A DNA stretch of 64,000 nt from UMGS1519 sp963621885 (GTDB taxonomy: Bacteria > Actinomycetota > Coriobacteriia > Coriobacteriales > Eggerthellaceae). Below are positions 35,160-45,061 of this stretch, one piece after another. Under the pieces are notes generated by a model. The model saw nothing but the letters and a program-made list of their open reading frames with translations. It was not told the DNA's origin and searched no databases. A program made the position numbers and the translations under genes. Each line of letters begins with the position of its first letter. Position 1 is the first letter of the stretch. The stretch lies in assembly GCA_963621885.1 (NCBI GenBank), contig CAVFFT010000033.1:14576-78575 (forward strand), written 5' to 3'.

Positions 35160-37733
35160 CTAGTTCGCGACGATGTTCACCAGGCGACCGGCGACAACGA
35201 TGACCTTGCGAATCGTCTTGCCGGCGATCAGTTCATCGACCACTGCAAGAGCCGCCTCGCGCATCTCGTCTTCCGCGGCATCGGCTGCAACCGTGATATG
35301 GCCGCGCACCTTGCCGTTCACCTGCACCGCAAGCTCGACCTCGTCGGATTTTGCCTGTTCCGGGTCGAAGGTCGGCCACGGCTGGTCGTGAATCGAGCCT
35401 TCGCCGCCAATCGCGTCATGCCACAGCTCCTCGGCCCAATGGGGCGTGACCGGAGCCATCAGCTTGACAATCGTATCGGCCACATCGTTGCACAGCGTGC
35501 TCGCGTTGGCGCAGTTGCGGCGGCGTTCCGGATCGCGCAGACGCAGCAGTTCGGCAGCCGCATTGGCGAGCTCCATGATGGAGGCAAGCGCCGTGTTGAA
35601 GTTGTTGTTCGCGAAGTCCGTCGTGACCTTCTCCGCCACGCGATGACGCTCGCGACGCAGCTTCTTCGACTTCTCGTGGGCATTCGTGTCATCGGCCGTC
35701 GGGTCGAAGAGGGTCTTGTCGCCCGCGCTGCACTTGAGGTCGTAGACGATGCGCCACAGGCGGTTCAGGAAACGATACATGCCCGCAAGGCCGTCCTCGT
35801 TCCACATCTTCTCTTTGTCGACCGGGCCCATGAAGAGCACGTAGGCACGCACCGCGTCGGCGCCATAGGCGGCAATCATCTTCTCGGGCGAAACGACGTT
35901 GCCCTTCGACTTGCTCATGACATCGCCGTGCTCGTCGAGCACCATGCCCTGGCACAGAAGGTTCGTGAAGGGCTCGTCGAAATTGAGCATGCCCATGTCA
36001 CGCAGCACCTTCGTGAAGAAGCGGCTGTAGAGCAGATGCAGAATGGCATGCTCGATACCACCAATGTACTGGTCGACCGGCAGCCAGCTGTTCGCCTTTT
36101 CCGGGTCGAACGGCGCCTGATCGTTGTGCGGATCGGTGTAACGCATGTAATACCAGCTGCTGCAGGTGAAGGTGTCCATCGTGTCGGTCTCGCGACGCGC
36201 CGGCGCACCGCATTTCGGGCAAGTGCACTTCACAAAGCCCTCGTGCGTCGCAAGCGTCTCGCCCGCGGCAAGGTTGATGTCCTCCGGCAGCAGCACCGGC
36301 AGATCCTCTTCGGGAACCGGCACGACGCCGCAGTGCTCGCAGTGGATCGCGGGGATGGGGTTGCCCCAGTAGCGCTGACGGGAAATGAGCCAGTCGCGCA
36401 AGCGGAATTCCACCTTGCGACGGCCACGACCCTGGCGCTCAAGCTCGGCGACGATAGCCGCTTCGCCTTCGGAATGCTTGCCACCGCGCATGCCCGTGTA
36501 CGGGCCGGACTGCACGAGCGTGCCTTCCGCCGCCATGGCGCATTCCCAATCGACACTCGTCACGACACGACCCTGCTCATCCTTGAGCTGGTCGAACAGC
36601 GGATCGCCGTCCTCCAGGATGATGGGGATGATGGGCAGGTCGTATTTCTTCGCGAACTCGAAGTCGCGCTGGTCGCCACACGGCACAGCCATGACCGCGC
36701 CGGTGCCGTAGTCGGCGACAACATAGTCGGCCACCCAAACGGGCACCTTCTCGCCATTCACGGGGTTCATCACGTAACGCCCGGTGAAGACGCCATGCTT
36801 TTCGTGATCGCCCTGCGCGCGCTCGACCGCCGTCACCTTCGCGGAAGCCTCGATGAGGTCGATCACGGCCTGCTCGTTCGGCATGCCGGCGACCATCTCG
36901 CGCAGCGGCTTGTATTCCGGCGCCACCACGAAGAAGCTGCAGCCGAACAGCGTGTCGGCGCGGGTGGTGAACACCGTGATGTAATCGTCGTCCGTCGGAT
37001 TCTCCGGCGCGTTGCCGTCCTTGTCGCACAGAAGGAATTCAACCTCGGCGCCTTCGGAACGGCCGATCCAGTTCGCCTGCTGCTGCTTGACGCGCTCCGG
37101 CCAGCCGGTGAGCTTGTCGAGGTCGTCGAGCAGCTCCTGCGCGTAATCGGTGATCTTGAAATACCACTGCGTCAGATCGCGCTTCTGCACTTCGGAATCG
37201 CAACGCCAGCAGCGTCCTTCGATGACCTGCTCATTCGCAAGCACGGTCTCGCAACCGGGGCACCAGTTCACCGGGTTCTCGCGACGCTCAACGAGGCCGC
37301 GCTCCCAGAACTTGAGGAAAATCCACTGGCCCCAGCGGTAATACTCGGGGTCGCAGGCGACGACCTTGCGGTCCCAGTCATACGAGAAGCCCATGCGCTT
37401 GAAGCTCGCCTGCTGGGTCGCGATATTCTGGTAGGTCCACTTCGCCGGATGCGTCTTGTGCTTGATGGCGGCATTTTCCGCCGGCAGGCCAAAGGCGTCC
37501 CAGCCCATCGGATGCAACACGTTGTAACCATTCATGCGGGCATAGCGTGCCGCCACGTCACCGTAGGTGTAGTTGCTCACATGACCCATGTGAATGTCAC
37601 CCGAAGGATACGGGAACATCTCGAGAACGTACTTGTTCGGCTTGTCGGAATCCTGCCGAACCTTGTCCTGTCCGTTCTGCTCCCAGGTATCCTGCCAGCG
37701 CGGTTCTATCTCATGCGGATTGTAATCTTCCAT
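35160..37733 (-). CDS. leuS: Leucyl-tRNA synthetase
   Basis: This class I synthetase has 857 residues. The HIGH-type motif is HMGH in GDIHMGHVSNYTYGD. The CP1 editing domain has the Thr-rich TVFTTRADTLFGCSFF. KMSKS appears as MSKSKGNVVSPEKM. The C-terminus ends IRKVIVVAGRLVNIVAN. I chose the second ATG (37731-37733), with AGGA 9 bases upstream; the first Met lacks room for a site. Confidence 0.97.
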   Translation of the reverse strand: MEDYNPHEIEPRWQDTWEQNGQDKVRQDSDKPNKYVLEMFPYPSGDIHMGHVSNYTYGDVAARYARMNGYNVLHPMGWDAFGLPAENAAIKHKTHPAKWTYQNIATQQASFKRMGFSYDWDRKVVACDPEYYRWGQWIFLKFWERGLVERRENPVNWCPGCETVLANEQVIEGRCWRCDSEVQKRDLTQWYFKITDYAQELLDDLDKLTGWPERVKQQQANWIGRSEGAEVEFLLCDKDGNAPENPTDDDYITVFTTRADTLFGCSFFVVAPEYKPLREMVAGMPNEQAVIDLIEASAKVTAVERAQGDHEKHGVFTGRYVMNPVNGEKVPVWVADYVVADYGTGAVMAVPCGDQRDFEFAKKYDLPIIPIILEDGDPLFDQLKDEQGRVVTSVDWECAMAAEGTLVQSGPYTGMRGGKHSEGEAAIVAELERQGRGRRKVEFRLRDWLISRQRYWGNPIPAIHCEHCGVVPVPEEDLPVLLPEDINLAAGETLATHEGFVKCTCPKCGAPARRETDTMDTFTCSSWYYMRYTDPHNDQAPFDPEKANSWLPVDQYIGGIEHAILHLLYSRFFTKVLRDMGMLNFDEPFTNLLCQGMVLDEHGDVMSKSKGNVVSPEKMIAAYGADAVRAYVLFMGPVDKEKMWNEDGLAGMYRFLNRLWRIVYDLKCSAGDKTLFDPTADDTNAHEKSKKLRRERHRVAEKVTTDFANNNFNTALASIMELANAAAELLRLRDPERRRNCANASTLCNDVADTIVKLMAPVTPHWAEELWHDAIGGEGSIHDQPWPTFDPEQAKSDEVELAVQVNGKVRGHITVAADAAEDEMREAALAVVDELIAGKTIRKVIVVAGRLVNIVAN

Positions 37734-37797
37734 GCCACACATTCCTGTCGTGTCGTATGCTTTCGCCTGAACGCCTTATTAAGGCCTGGTCAAAGGC

Positions 37798-39318
37798 TTA
37801 ATTGGTAGCCAGCGACGCGTACGGCGCCTTCTCCTTCTTCAGAACGTCATGCGCTCCGCCCTCAACGATGCTCGTGGAGCTCACCACGGTCAGCTTCGCC
37901 TTCTGCTGCAGCTCGGGAATGGTAAGAGCGCCGCAGTTGCACATGGTCGAGCGAACCTTCGCGAGCGTCGCGGAGACGTTGTCCTTCAGGCTGCCCGCGT
38001 AGGGAACATAGGAATCGACGCCCTCTTCGAAGGTGAGGCCCTTCTTCGAGCCGCCAAGGTCGTAGCGCTGCCAGTTGCGGGCGCGCGAGGAACCTTCGCC
38101 CCAGTATTCCTTCATGTAGGTGCCGTTGACGTTCACGCGGTTCGTCGGGCTTTCGTCGAAGCGGGCAAAGTAGCGGCCGAGCATCACGAAGTCGACGCCC
38201 ATCGCAAGGGCGAGCGTGATGTGATGGTCGTAAACGATGCCGCCGTCGGAGCAGATGGGCACATAGATGCCGGTCTCCTCGAAGTACTTGTCGCGCTCGC
38301 GGGCCACGTCGATGACCGCCGTCGCCTGGCCACGGCCGATGCCCTTCTGCTCACGGGTGATGCAGATGGAGCCGCCGCCGATGCCGATCTTGATGAAGTC
38401 GGCGCCCGCGTCAGCGAGGAAGCGGAAGCCTTCGCCGTCAACGACGTTGCCGGCGCCCACGCGCACGGTGTTGCCGTAATGCTCGCGAATCCAGTCAATG
38501 GTGCGGCTCTGCCATTCCGAGAAGCCCTCGGAGCTGTCGATGCAGAGCACGTCGGCACCCGCCTCGACCAGCGCAGGCACGCGCTCGGCGTAGTCGCGGG
38601 TGTTGATGCCGGCGCCCACCATGTAGCACTTGTGGGAGTCGAGCAGCTCAAGCGGGTTCTCCTTGTGGTTGTCGTAATCCTTGCGGAAGACGAGGCCGAC
38701 CAGATGGTCGTCGCCGTTGACAATCGGGAGGCAGTTGAGCTTGTGGTCCCAGATGATGTCGTTCGCGGTCTTCAGTGAGATGCCCTCTTCCGCGGTCACG
38801 AGCGCTTCGCGCGGGGTCATGAAGCTCGAAACGAGCTCGGTGGTGTCCATGCGGGAAATGCGATAGTCGCGGCTGGTCACGATGCCCAGCAGCTTGCCCG
38901 TTGCGGTTCCGTCCTCGGTGACCGGCATCGTCGAATGTCCGTACAGCTCCTTGAGCTCGAGGACGTCGGCAAGCGTGAAATCGGGCTTCAGGTTGCAATC
39001 GCTCTTCACGAAGCCTGCCTTGTAGTCCTTCACCGCGCGGACCATTGCGGCCTGGCTTTCGATGGACTGGCTGCCGTAGATGAAGGAAAGGCCGCCCTCA
39101 GTCGCCAGGGCCACAGCCATCCTGTCGTCGGAAACCGACTGCATGATGGCGGAAACCATCGGGATGTTCAGAGAGATCTCGGGTTCTTCTCCCCGCTTAT
39201 AACGAACGAGCGGGGTTTTCAGGCTGACCCGCTCAGGGATGCATTCCGAAGATGAATACCCCGGCACAAGAAGGTATTCGTTAAAGGTGCGCGAGGGTTC
39301 TTCATAAATAAATGCCAT
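37798..39318 (-). CDS. guaB: IMP dehydrogenase, Tritrichomonas-like type
   Basis: It oxidises IMP to XMP, the committed step to GMP. The 506-residue product has a TIM-barrel with an inserted CBS pair (about 100-220). The catalytic loop is GGGSICITREQKG with Cys319, and the flap carries Arg418-Tyr419 in ARNWQRYDLGG. Both numbers equal those of the well-studied Tritrichomonas foetus IMPDH, as does most of the sequence that I recall. It thus belongs to a bacterial branch distinct from the E. coli/Bacillus GuaB type. The start is the ATG at 39316-39318, with GGAAGGGGAATGT upstream. Confidence 0.95.
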   Translation of the reverse strand: MAFIYEEPSRTFNEYLLVPGYSSSECIPERVSLKTPLVRYKRGEEPEISLNIPMVSAIMQSVSDDRMAVALATEGGLSFIYGSQSIESQAAMVRAVKDYKAGFVKSDCNLKPDFTLADVLELKELYGHSTMPVTEDGTATGKLLGIVTSRDYRISRMDTTELVSSFMTPREALVTAEEGISLKTANDIIWDHKLNCLPIVNGDDHLVGLVFRKDYDNHKENPLELLDSHKCYMVGAGINTRDYAERVPALVEAGADVLCIDSSEGFSEWQSRTIDWIREHYGNTVRVGAGNVVDGEGFRFLADAGADFIKIGIGGGSICITREQKGIGRGQATAVIDVARERDKYFEETGIYVPICSDGGIVYDHHITLALAMGVDFVMLGRYFARFDESPTNRVNVNGTYMKEYWGEGSSRARNWQRYDLGGSKKGLTFEEGVDSYVPYAGSLKDNVSATLAKVRSTMCNCGALTIPELQQKAKLTVVSSTSIVEGGAHDVLKKEKAPYASLATN

Positions 39319-39792
39319 ACATTCCCCTTCCGGTCATTTTCCTGATTCTTGGTCTTGTCGCGTATTGTACGACGATTGAATTGTTTTGCCCCACGCTTTC
39401 GGCGGATTCATGGGATAGGTACAGCTCGTTCGCGAACGGGGCAAACAAGACGCCGAAATGCCCCATTTCTCGGACGGCCGAACGCTTTTTGATCAATCGT
39501 TCGGGCGTCCGGTCGGGCGGGCGGCTGGCGAAGCCTATGCCCGAGCGTCCTTCCATCCGAAGACCGGGCGGGCGTCCGGTCGGGCCAGCGCCCGAGTGTC
39601 CTCCCATTCGAACAAGCAACGGCCTCCCGTCGAGCCTGCGCCCGAGTGTCCTTCCACTGGTGCCAAAGTGCGGGAAAGGGCGCCCTCCCAAAAGGAAAGC
39701 GCCCCATATTCTCTCTTGGCTTGCCACGCCCGTCTGAATCGGCTCGAGCCGACCCGAAGCGACGACGCGACATCGGCCGCAGCGGAAATCGC
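39319..39792. other. Intergenic region upstream of guaB with 51-bp repeats
   Basis: The part next to guaB holds a -10-like TACAAT (39364-39369, minus strand) inside a CGTA-TTG-TACG dyad, about 40 bp from the start. The rest holds the repeats at 39503-39660. One minus-strand open frame (39302-39727, 141 codons) covers the repeats, but it lacks a ribosome binding site and overlaps guaB by 17 bp, so I do not call it a gene. Confidence 0.5.
39503..39660. repeat. Degenerate repeats with a 50-51-bp period
   Basis: GCCCGAG-C/T-GTCCT-T/C-CCA occurs at 39539, 39590 and 39640. GGGCGTCCGGTCGGGC occurs between the copies (about 39504 and 39571). Confidence 0.75.
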
Positions 39793-40830
39793 TTAAGCGA
39801 TCTTCACCACCCAGCCATGCTTGTCCTCGACCGCGCCGGTCTGAATGCCCGTCAGCGTCGAACGCAGCTTGGCCATCACCGGACCGGAGGTCTTCTCGCC
39901 GTCGGGGAAGGTCACGTTGCCGTAGGTCTCAGACTCGATGTGGCCCACCGGCGAAATGACGGCAGCGGTGCCGCACAGGCCGCACTCGACGAAGTCGCCC
40001 GCCACGAGCTCGGCGTACTTCACCGGGCGCTCGATGACGTTCATGCCGAGGTCCTTCGCCACCTGGACAAGCGAACGACGGGTGATGGACGGCAGGATGG
40101 AGTTCGTCGCGGACTGCGGAACAACGAGGTTGCCCTGCTTGTCGACGAGCAGAATGTTCGCGCCGCCGGTCTCCTCAACGTAGGTGCGCGTAGCGGAGTC
40201 GAGATAGAGGTTCTCGGAATAGCCGTTCGCATGCGCGACCTCGTAGGGATGGAGGCTCATCGCGTAGTTCAGGCCCGCCTTGATGTCGCCCGTGCCACGC
40301 GGTGCCGCGCGGTCGTAGTCGGCAACGGTAATCGTGATGGCCTCGTCGCCGCCCTTGAAGTAGGGGCCAACCGGGGTCACGAGGATGCGGAACTGGTATT
40401 CAGTTGCCGGCTTCACGCCAATGACAACGCCCGTGGCGAACATGTAGGGGCGCACGTACAGCGTCGCGCCCGAACCAAACGGCGGAACCCAAGACTCGTT
40501 GGCCTTGACGACCATCTTCACCGCTTCGATGAACTTGTCTTCCGGGAAGGGAGGCATCACGAGGCGCTTTGCGGAGTCCTGCATGCGCTGGGCGTTCATG
40601 TCGGGGCGGAAGCAGACGATGTCGCCCGTTTCCGTGGTGTAAGCCTTCAGGCCTTCGAAGACCTCCTGGCAGTAATGCAGGATGCCGGAGCACTCGCTCA
40701 GGGTGACGGTGTGATCGGTGGTCAGACCGCCCTCTTCCCAGGCGCCGTCCTTGTAGTTGCACACGTAGCTGTACGAAGTTTCGCGGTAGCCAAAATCGAG
40801 GCTGCCCCAATCAAGATTCTGCTTGGTCAA
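39793..40830 (-). CDS. ilvE: Branched-chain amino acid aminotransferase
   Basis: This fold-type IV PLP enzyme performs the last step of Val, Leu and Ile synthesis or the first of their breakdown. It has 345 residues. The PLP lysine is in GTGDIKAGLNYAMS. FEGLKAYTTETGDIVCFRPDMNA and EETGGANILLVD match class II BCATs. I chose a TTG at 40828-40830, because AAGGGAG lies 9 bases upstream; the longer frame would read through that site. Confidence 0.94.
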   Translation of the reverse strand: MTKQNLDWGSLDFGYRETSYSYVCNYKDGAWEEGGLTTDHTVTLSECSGILHYCQEVFEGLKAYTTETGDIVCFRPDMNAQRMQDSAKRLVMPPFPEDKFIEAVKMVVKANESWVPPFGSGATLYVRPYMFATGVVIGVKPATEYQFRILVTPVGPYFKGGDEAITITVADYDRAAPRGTGDIKAGLNYAMSLHPYEVAHANGYSENLYLDSATRTYVEETGGANILLVDKQGNLVVPQSATNSILPSITRRSLVQVAKDLGMNVIERPVKYAELVAGDFVECGLCGTAAVISPVGHIESETYGNVTFPDGEKTSGPVMAKLRSTLTGIQTGAVEDKHGWVVKIA

Positions 40831-40896
40831 CGCTATCGTCTCCCTTTGTCGCACGTTATATGTTCTGAATGGCGGGTATTTTACTACTCAGCCTTG

Positions 40897-42321
40897 TTAC
40901 ACCAATGTTAAAAACGCCAGATAGCCCTTTTTCGCCTCATAGAGGTCGGCTTTGCTCGTGACCTCCCACGGCGCATGCATCGAGAGCACCGAAACACCCG
41001 AGTCGATGACGTCCATGCCGTACTTCGCGAGGATGTAGGCGATGGTGCCGCCACCACCCGCGTCGACCTTGCCAAGCTCCGCCGTCTGGTACGACACATT
41101 CGCGTCGTCCATGACGCGACGGATGCGAGCGATGTATTCTGCATTCGCATCGTTGCTGCCGCTCTTGCCACGCGCGCCGGTGAATTTGTTGAACACGAGG
41201 CCGCGTCCCAGGTACGCGGAATTCTTCGCCTCGAAGACACTCGGATACAGGGGGTCAAAGCCGGCGGACACGTCGCTCGAAAGCATCGCCGAATTCGCGA
41301 GCGCACGGCGAAGGGGCAGGTCGCCCGCCTGTCCGGCAAGGTCCATGACCTCGGCAACCATGTTCTCGAAGAAGAGGCTCGTCATGCCCGTTGCGCCGAC
41401 GCTGCCAATCTCCTCCTTGTCGACCAGCAGGCAGATGGCCGTGCGAGCGAGCTTCTTCGGAGCCTCAAGCTGCGCAACGAGGCTCGTGTAGGCGCAAGAG
41501 CGATCGTCCTGGCCATAGCCGAGCACCATGGAGCGGTCGAAACCGCATTCGCGCGCGGGACCAGCCGGCACTACTTCAAGTTCGGCGGAAAGGAAGTCCT
41601 CTTCGCTGATCTGGTATTTCTCTTTCAGGATCTCGAGCAGGCGCGCCTTCACCGGCTCCTTGAGCGGCGTTCCAGCGGCCTCGCCATCAGCGGCTTCGCC
41701 ATCGGCGGAATCAGACGCCGGCCAGCTTCCGCACAGGACATCGAGGTCTTCGCCATCGACGATTTTCGCGGTCGCGCGCTTCATCTGCTCTTCGCCGAGA
41801 TGCGGCAGGATATCCGTTATCACGAAAGCGGGATCGCCCGCATCCTCGCCCACATTCACCTGTGCGATGCTGCCATCGGTCTTCGCGACGACGCCGTGAA
41901 TGGCAAGCGGCAGCGTGACCCACTGGTACTTCTTGATGCCGCCGTAGTAGTGGGTGTCGAAGAGGGCAAAGCCGCCGTTTTCGTACAGCGGGTTCTGCTT
42001 GATGTCGAGGCGCGGCGAGTCGATGTGCGCGCCCAGAATGTTGAAGCCGCGCTCAAGCGGCAGCTCGCCGATCTGGACAAGCATGATGGACTTCCCGCAG
42101 TTGTCGACGAACACGCGGTCGCCAGGACGCAGCTTCGCTCCCCGCTCACGCGCCTCTTCGAGGCTGATGTAGCCGGCCTTCCGCGCCATCTTGATCGCGG
42201 TGGCGCAGCATTCGCGCTCGGTCTTGTTGTTCGAGATGAAATCGATGTAGCCGGCCGCCAGCTTCTCCAGCTGCGCGAGGTCGGCCTCGTCGTATTTCTT
42301 CCATGCGTTTTCGCGTTCCAT
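40897..42321 (-). CDS. M18 family aminopeptidase
   Basis: This dinuclear zinc aminopeptidase (aspartyl/vacuolar aminopeptidase I family) has 474 residues. Metal-binding residues lie in NILGAHIDSPRLDIKQ (His, Asp), LLVDKEEIGSVGATG (catalytic Glu and ligand Glu), LSSDVSAGFDP (Asp) and the late SMHAPWEVTSKADLY (His). An unusual DSADGEAADGEAAG acidic duplication (about 205-218) sits in the dimerisation domain. The ATG at 42319-42321 has AAAGGCGG upstream; a longer frame reaches into the amylase promoter region. Confidence 0.93.
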   Translation of the reverse strand: MERENAWKKYDEADLAQLEKLAAGYIDFISNNKTERECCATAIKMARKAGYISLEEARERGAKLRPGDRVFVDNCGKSIMLVQIGELPLERGFNILGAHIDSPRLDIKQNPLYENGGFALFDTHYYGGIKKYQWVTLPLAIHGVVAKTDGSIAQVNVGEDAGDPAFVITDILPHLGEEQMKRATAKIVDGEDLDVLCGSWPASDSADGEAADGEAAGTPLKEPVKARLLEILKEKYQISEEDFLSAELEVVPAGPARECGFDRSMVLGYGQDDRSCAYTSLVAQLEAPKKLARTAICLLVDKEEIGSVGATGMTSLFFENMVAEVMDLAGQAGDLPLRRALANSAMLSSDVSAGFDPLYPSVFEAKNSAYLGRGLVFNKFTGARGKSGSNDANAEYIARIRRVMDDANVSYQTAELGKVDAGGGGTIAYILAKYGMDVIDSGVSVLSMHAPWEVTSKADLYEAKKGYLAFLTLV

Positions 42322-42575
42322 AGTCCGCCTTTCGCCCGTATTGCACTCACCGCGCATTATACCCACGCATTGAGATGGGTTTATGAACGGGTGGCCGTTT
42401 GTGGAGCGCGCGGGAAAAGCCGACACGGAAATGGAGCGAAGGTACGATTGGAAGTGACGACCAATGGAAAAGCGGCAGCCGATGGCGCCAAGCGAAAGCC
42501 CGTCACGAGTGCGTTTCGGCTTTCTCGTCCATCCGTGGTAAGGTTCCCCCAGAACCGCCTCTGGATGGGATGCCA

Positions 42576-44987
42576 ATGACTGCAAGCTTCGACATACGCT
42601 TTCTGGTCATGCACGACCCCTGCATGCCGTCCTGCCGTGTACCCGTTGGCGCGGTTCCCGCAGGCAGCGAGGTAACGCTGCGCTTGTGGGCAAATCCTGA
42701 CACGGGCGGCGCCATCAACAAAGCATGGCTCGCCGTGGGGACACCCTGCGCGAACAGCGAGGGACTTTCCTGGGAATTCGAAGCGCTCGCGCGCGATGGC
42801 GAAGGCTTTCGCGCCGTTATCCACACGCCCGAGACGCCCACCGCGCTCTTCTACTTCTTCGCGCTTGAGCTCGTGGATGGCTCTCTCGCCTGCTACGTGC
42901 CGCAGCGAGACGCCCGCTCGACGGCGGGCGAACTGCATCTGATTTCAGGCGTCAGCTTGAGCGAGCTTATGACCAGCCCGGATGTGCTCGAACAAGAATT
43001 GAGCGGCAGCCTGCCCACTGACGGACTCGCGTTTCAGGTCACGTGCTACGAGCCTTCGTTCACCACGCCTGACTGGCTTGCCGGAGCGGTGATGTATCAG
43101 GTTTTCCCCGACCGCTTTGCACGCGGTGGACATGGAGTGCACACGGCGGGAATCGAGGCGCATCGCACCAAGGGCCGCCCCGTCCATCTGCATGAAGAGT
43201 GGAATGCGCCGCTTGTTTGGGATGCGGATGGCGCCTACGATCCGCTCGAATTCTATGGCGGCACGCTCGAGGGCATTCGCGAAAAGCTGCCCTATCTCGC
43301 GAATCTCGGTGTGGAGGTGCTCTACCTCAACCCCATTTTCGAGGCGCGCTCGTACCATCGCTACGACACCGCCGATTACGAGCACGTGGACCCGCTGCTC
43401 GGAAGCGACGACGATTTCCGCACGCTCGCGCAAGAGGCGCGCGAGCTGGGCATACGCATCGTCCTTGATGCGGTGCTTTCCCACACGGGCGCCGACAGCC
43501 GCTATTTCAAGGCGGGCGGCAATTATCCCGAATCGGGTGCCGCGGAAGACGAGGCCTCCCCGTATCGGGACTGGTACGACTTTGCGCACCCGAATGGAGA
43601 CAAGGCGCCTTACCGCTGCTGGTGGGGCGACCCGAGCCTGCCCGAGGTCGACGAGCGCAACCCCTCATGGCAGCGCTACATTCTGGGCGAGGCGCAAGGC
43701 GAAGGCGAGTGGACGACCGGCACGCGTGAGTACGCGAGCGATGAAACAGCAGCCTCCCTGGCGGATAGCAGCGCGGCGCATGGGAACGCAGCGGACGATG
43801 ACACAATGCACGGCGACACGGCGCATGGCAACGCAGCGGTTGGCGGCACGGCACGCGGCAACACGGGGATACTCGGGCGCTGGCTTGCCGGCGGCGCTTC
43901 GGGATACCGTCTCGATGTGGCCGACGAATTGCCTGATGACGTACTTGAACGTATCCGTCAATCCGTCCACGCTGTCAATCCCGATGCGGCGATTATTGGC
44001 GAAGTCTGGGAAGACGCCACGAACAAGCGCAGCTATGGGCATTGGCGCCGCTTCGCTTTGGGGCGATCCCTCGACTCAGTGATGAACTATCCCCTGCGCG
44101 AGACGCTTCTTGATTTCGCCATTGAAGCCATCGACGCATGGCAGCTTGCCACCTTCTTGAAGAGACAGCACGCCAACTATCCGCCGGCCTTGTACGCCTG
44201 CCTCATGAACCTGATGTCATCGCATGATGTCGAACGCCAACGCAGCGTGCTTGCCTTGGGACGATCAATACGCCACCTTCCCCGTGCGCAGCAAGCGAAA
44301 ATGGTGACATCAATCACATCTAACCAGGACAAACAGGGCGCAGCACTCCAGCGCCTGCTCGCAGGGCTGCTCTACGCGCTGCCCGGCATGCCGTGTCTCT
44401 ATTACGGTGACGAGAAGGGAATGCAGGGCGGCGCCGATCCGTTTTGCCGCGCGCCCTTCCCCAGCAGCGGCGAGAGCGAGACGACGAGCGAATACGATGC
44501 AGAAGGCGGAAGCGCCAGGCCTCGCACCGACCTGGGATGCGATCTCACGCGCTTCTACCAAAAACTTGGGCAGCTTCGCCAAGGGAACGCAACATTGCGC
44601 AAGGGTTCGATGGGATGCCTCGCCCTCGGCGCAGATGCGCTTTGCATCTGCCGCGCGATTGAAACCGGCCCTAAAAACGCGGCGGCGTTCGAAAACAAAA
44701 CGCCCCTCATCCTCGCCTGTGTCAACCGCGGTGCAGAACCACTCGACACCCTTATCGACCTCGCCGCGCTTTTACCCGCCCAACCGAACAAGCGGCAAGA
44801 CGGGTGCTTCCGTCTTCTCTGGTCATCGCGCGATATCGCCAACCTCTCAGCGCCAGAAAACACCGCAGGGGAAACGCCTCTGCGCTTCCCCTGCGAAAAC
44901 GGCCTCATTCGCGTCCGTATTCCTGCCGCATCGTGCGTCTATCTCGAAAGCGCACCGCTGGACGCGCCACACCCAACTCGCAAGTAG
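42576..44987 (+). CDS. GH13 alpha-amylase/neopullulanase-like glycosidase
   Basis: The product has 803 residues and no signal peptide, so it is cytoplasmic. An N-terminal beta domain (about 1-165) precedes the catalytic barrel. The nucleophile is Asp447 in GYRLDVADEL, the acid Glu476 in IIGEVWED and the third acid Asp551 in MSSHDVER. The AVMYQVFPDRF and GLLYALPGMPCLYYGDEKGMQGG segments point to the cyclomaltodextrinase/neopullulanase group. A low-complexity insert rich in Ala, Gly, Asn, His and Asp (about 380-430) sits just before the nucleophile strand. It should act with GlgP (45062-47614) on glycogen or maltodextrins. The start has GGATGGGA upstream; the ATG two codons earlier is too close to it. 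Confidence 0.92.
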   Translation: MTASFDIRFLVMHDPCMPSCRVPVGAVPAGSEVTLRLWANPDTGGAINKAWLAVGTPCANSEGLSWEFEALARDGEGFRAVIHTPETPTALFYFFALELVDGSLACYVPQRDARSTAGELHLISGVSLSELMTSPDVLEQELSGSLPTDGLAFQVTCYEPSFTTPDWLAGAVMYQVFPDRFARGGHGVHTAGIEAHRTKGRPVHLHEEWNAPLVWDADGAYDPLEFYGGTLEGIREKLPYLANLGVEVLYLNPIFEARSYHRYDTADYEHVDPLLGSDDDFRTLAQEARELGIRIVLDAVLSHTGADSRYFKAGGNYPESGAAEDEASPYRDWYDFAHPNGDKAPYRCWWGDPSLPEVDERNPSWQRYILGEAQGEGEWTTGTREYASDETAASLADSSAAHGNAADDDTMHGDTAHGNAAVGGTARGNTGILGRWLAGGASGYRLDVADELPDDVLERIRQSVHAVNPDAAIIGEVWEDATNKRSYGHWRRFALGRSLDSVMNYPLRETLLDFAIEAIDAWQLATFLKRQHANYPPALYACLMNLMSSHDVERQRSVLALGRSIRHLPRAQQAKMVTSITSNQDKQGAALQRLLAGLLYALPGMPCLYYGDEKGMQGGADPFCRAPFPSSGESETTSEYDAEGGSARPRTDLGCDLTRFYQKLGQLRQGNATLRKGSMGCLALGADALCICRAIETGPKNAAAFENKTPLILACVNRGAEPLDTLIDLAALLPAQPNKRQDGCFRLLWSSRDIANLSAPENTAGETPLRFPCENGLIRVRIPAASCVYLESAPLDAPHPTRK

Positions 44988-45061
44988 CTTCCTGCCCACA
45001 CAGCAAGCGAAACCTCGACCGCGCGCCCAAAGCGCCCGGTAACAACGCAGCGCAAACCAGC

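Noticed and set aside
39302..39727. A 141-codon minus-strand gene ahead of guaB
   Set aside because: No Shine-Dalgarno, overlap with guaB and repeat-derived text. Kept only as a finding about the repeat frame.
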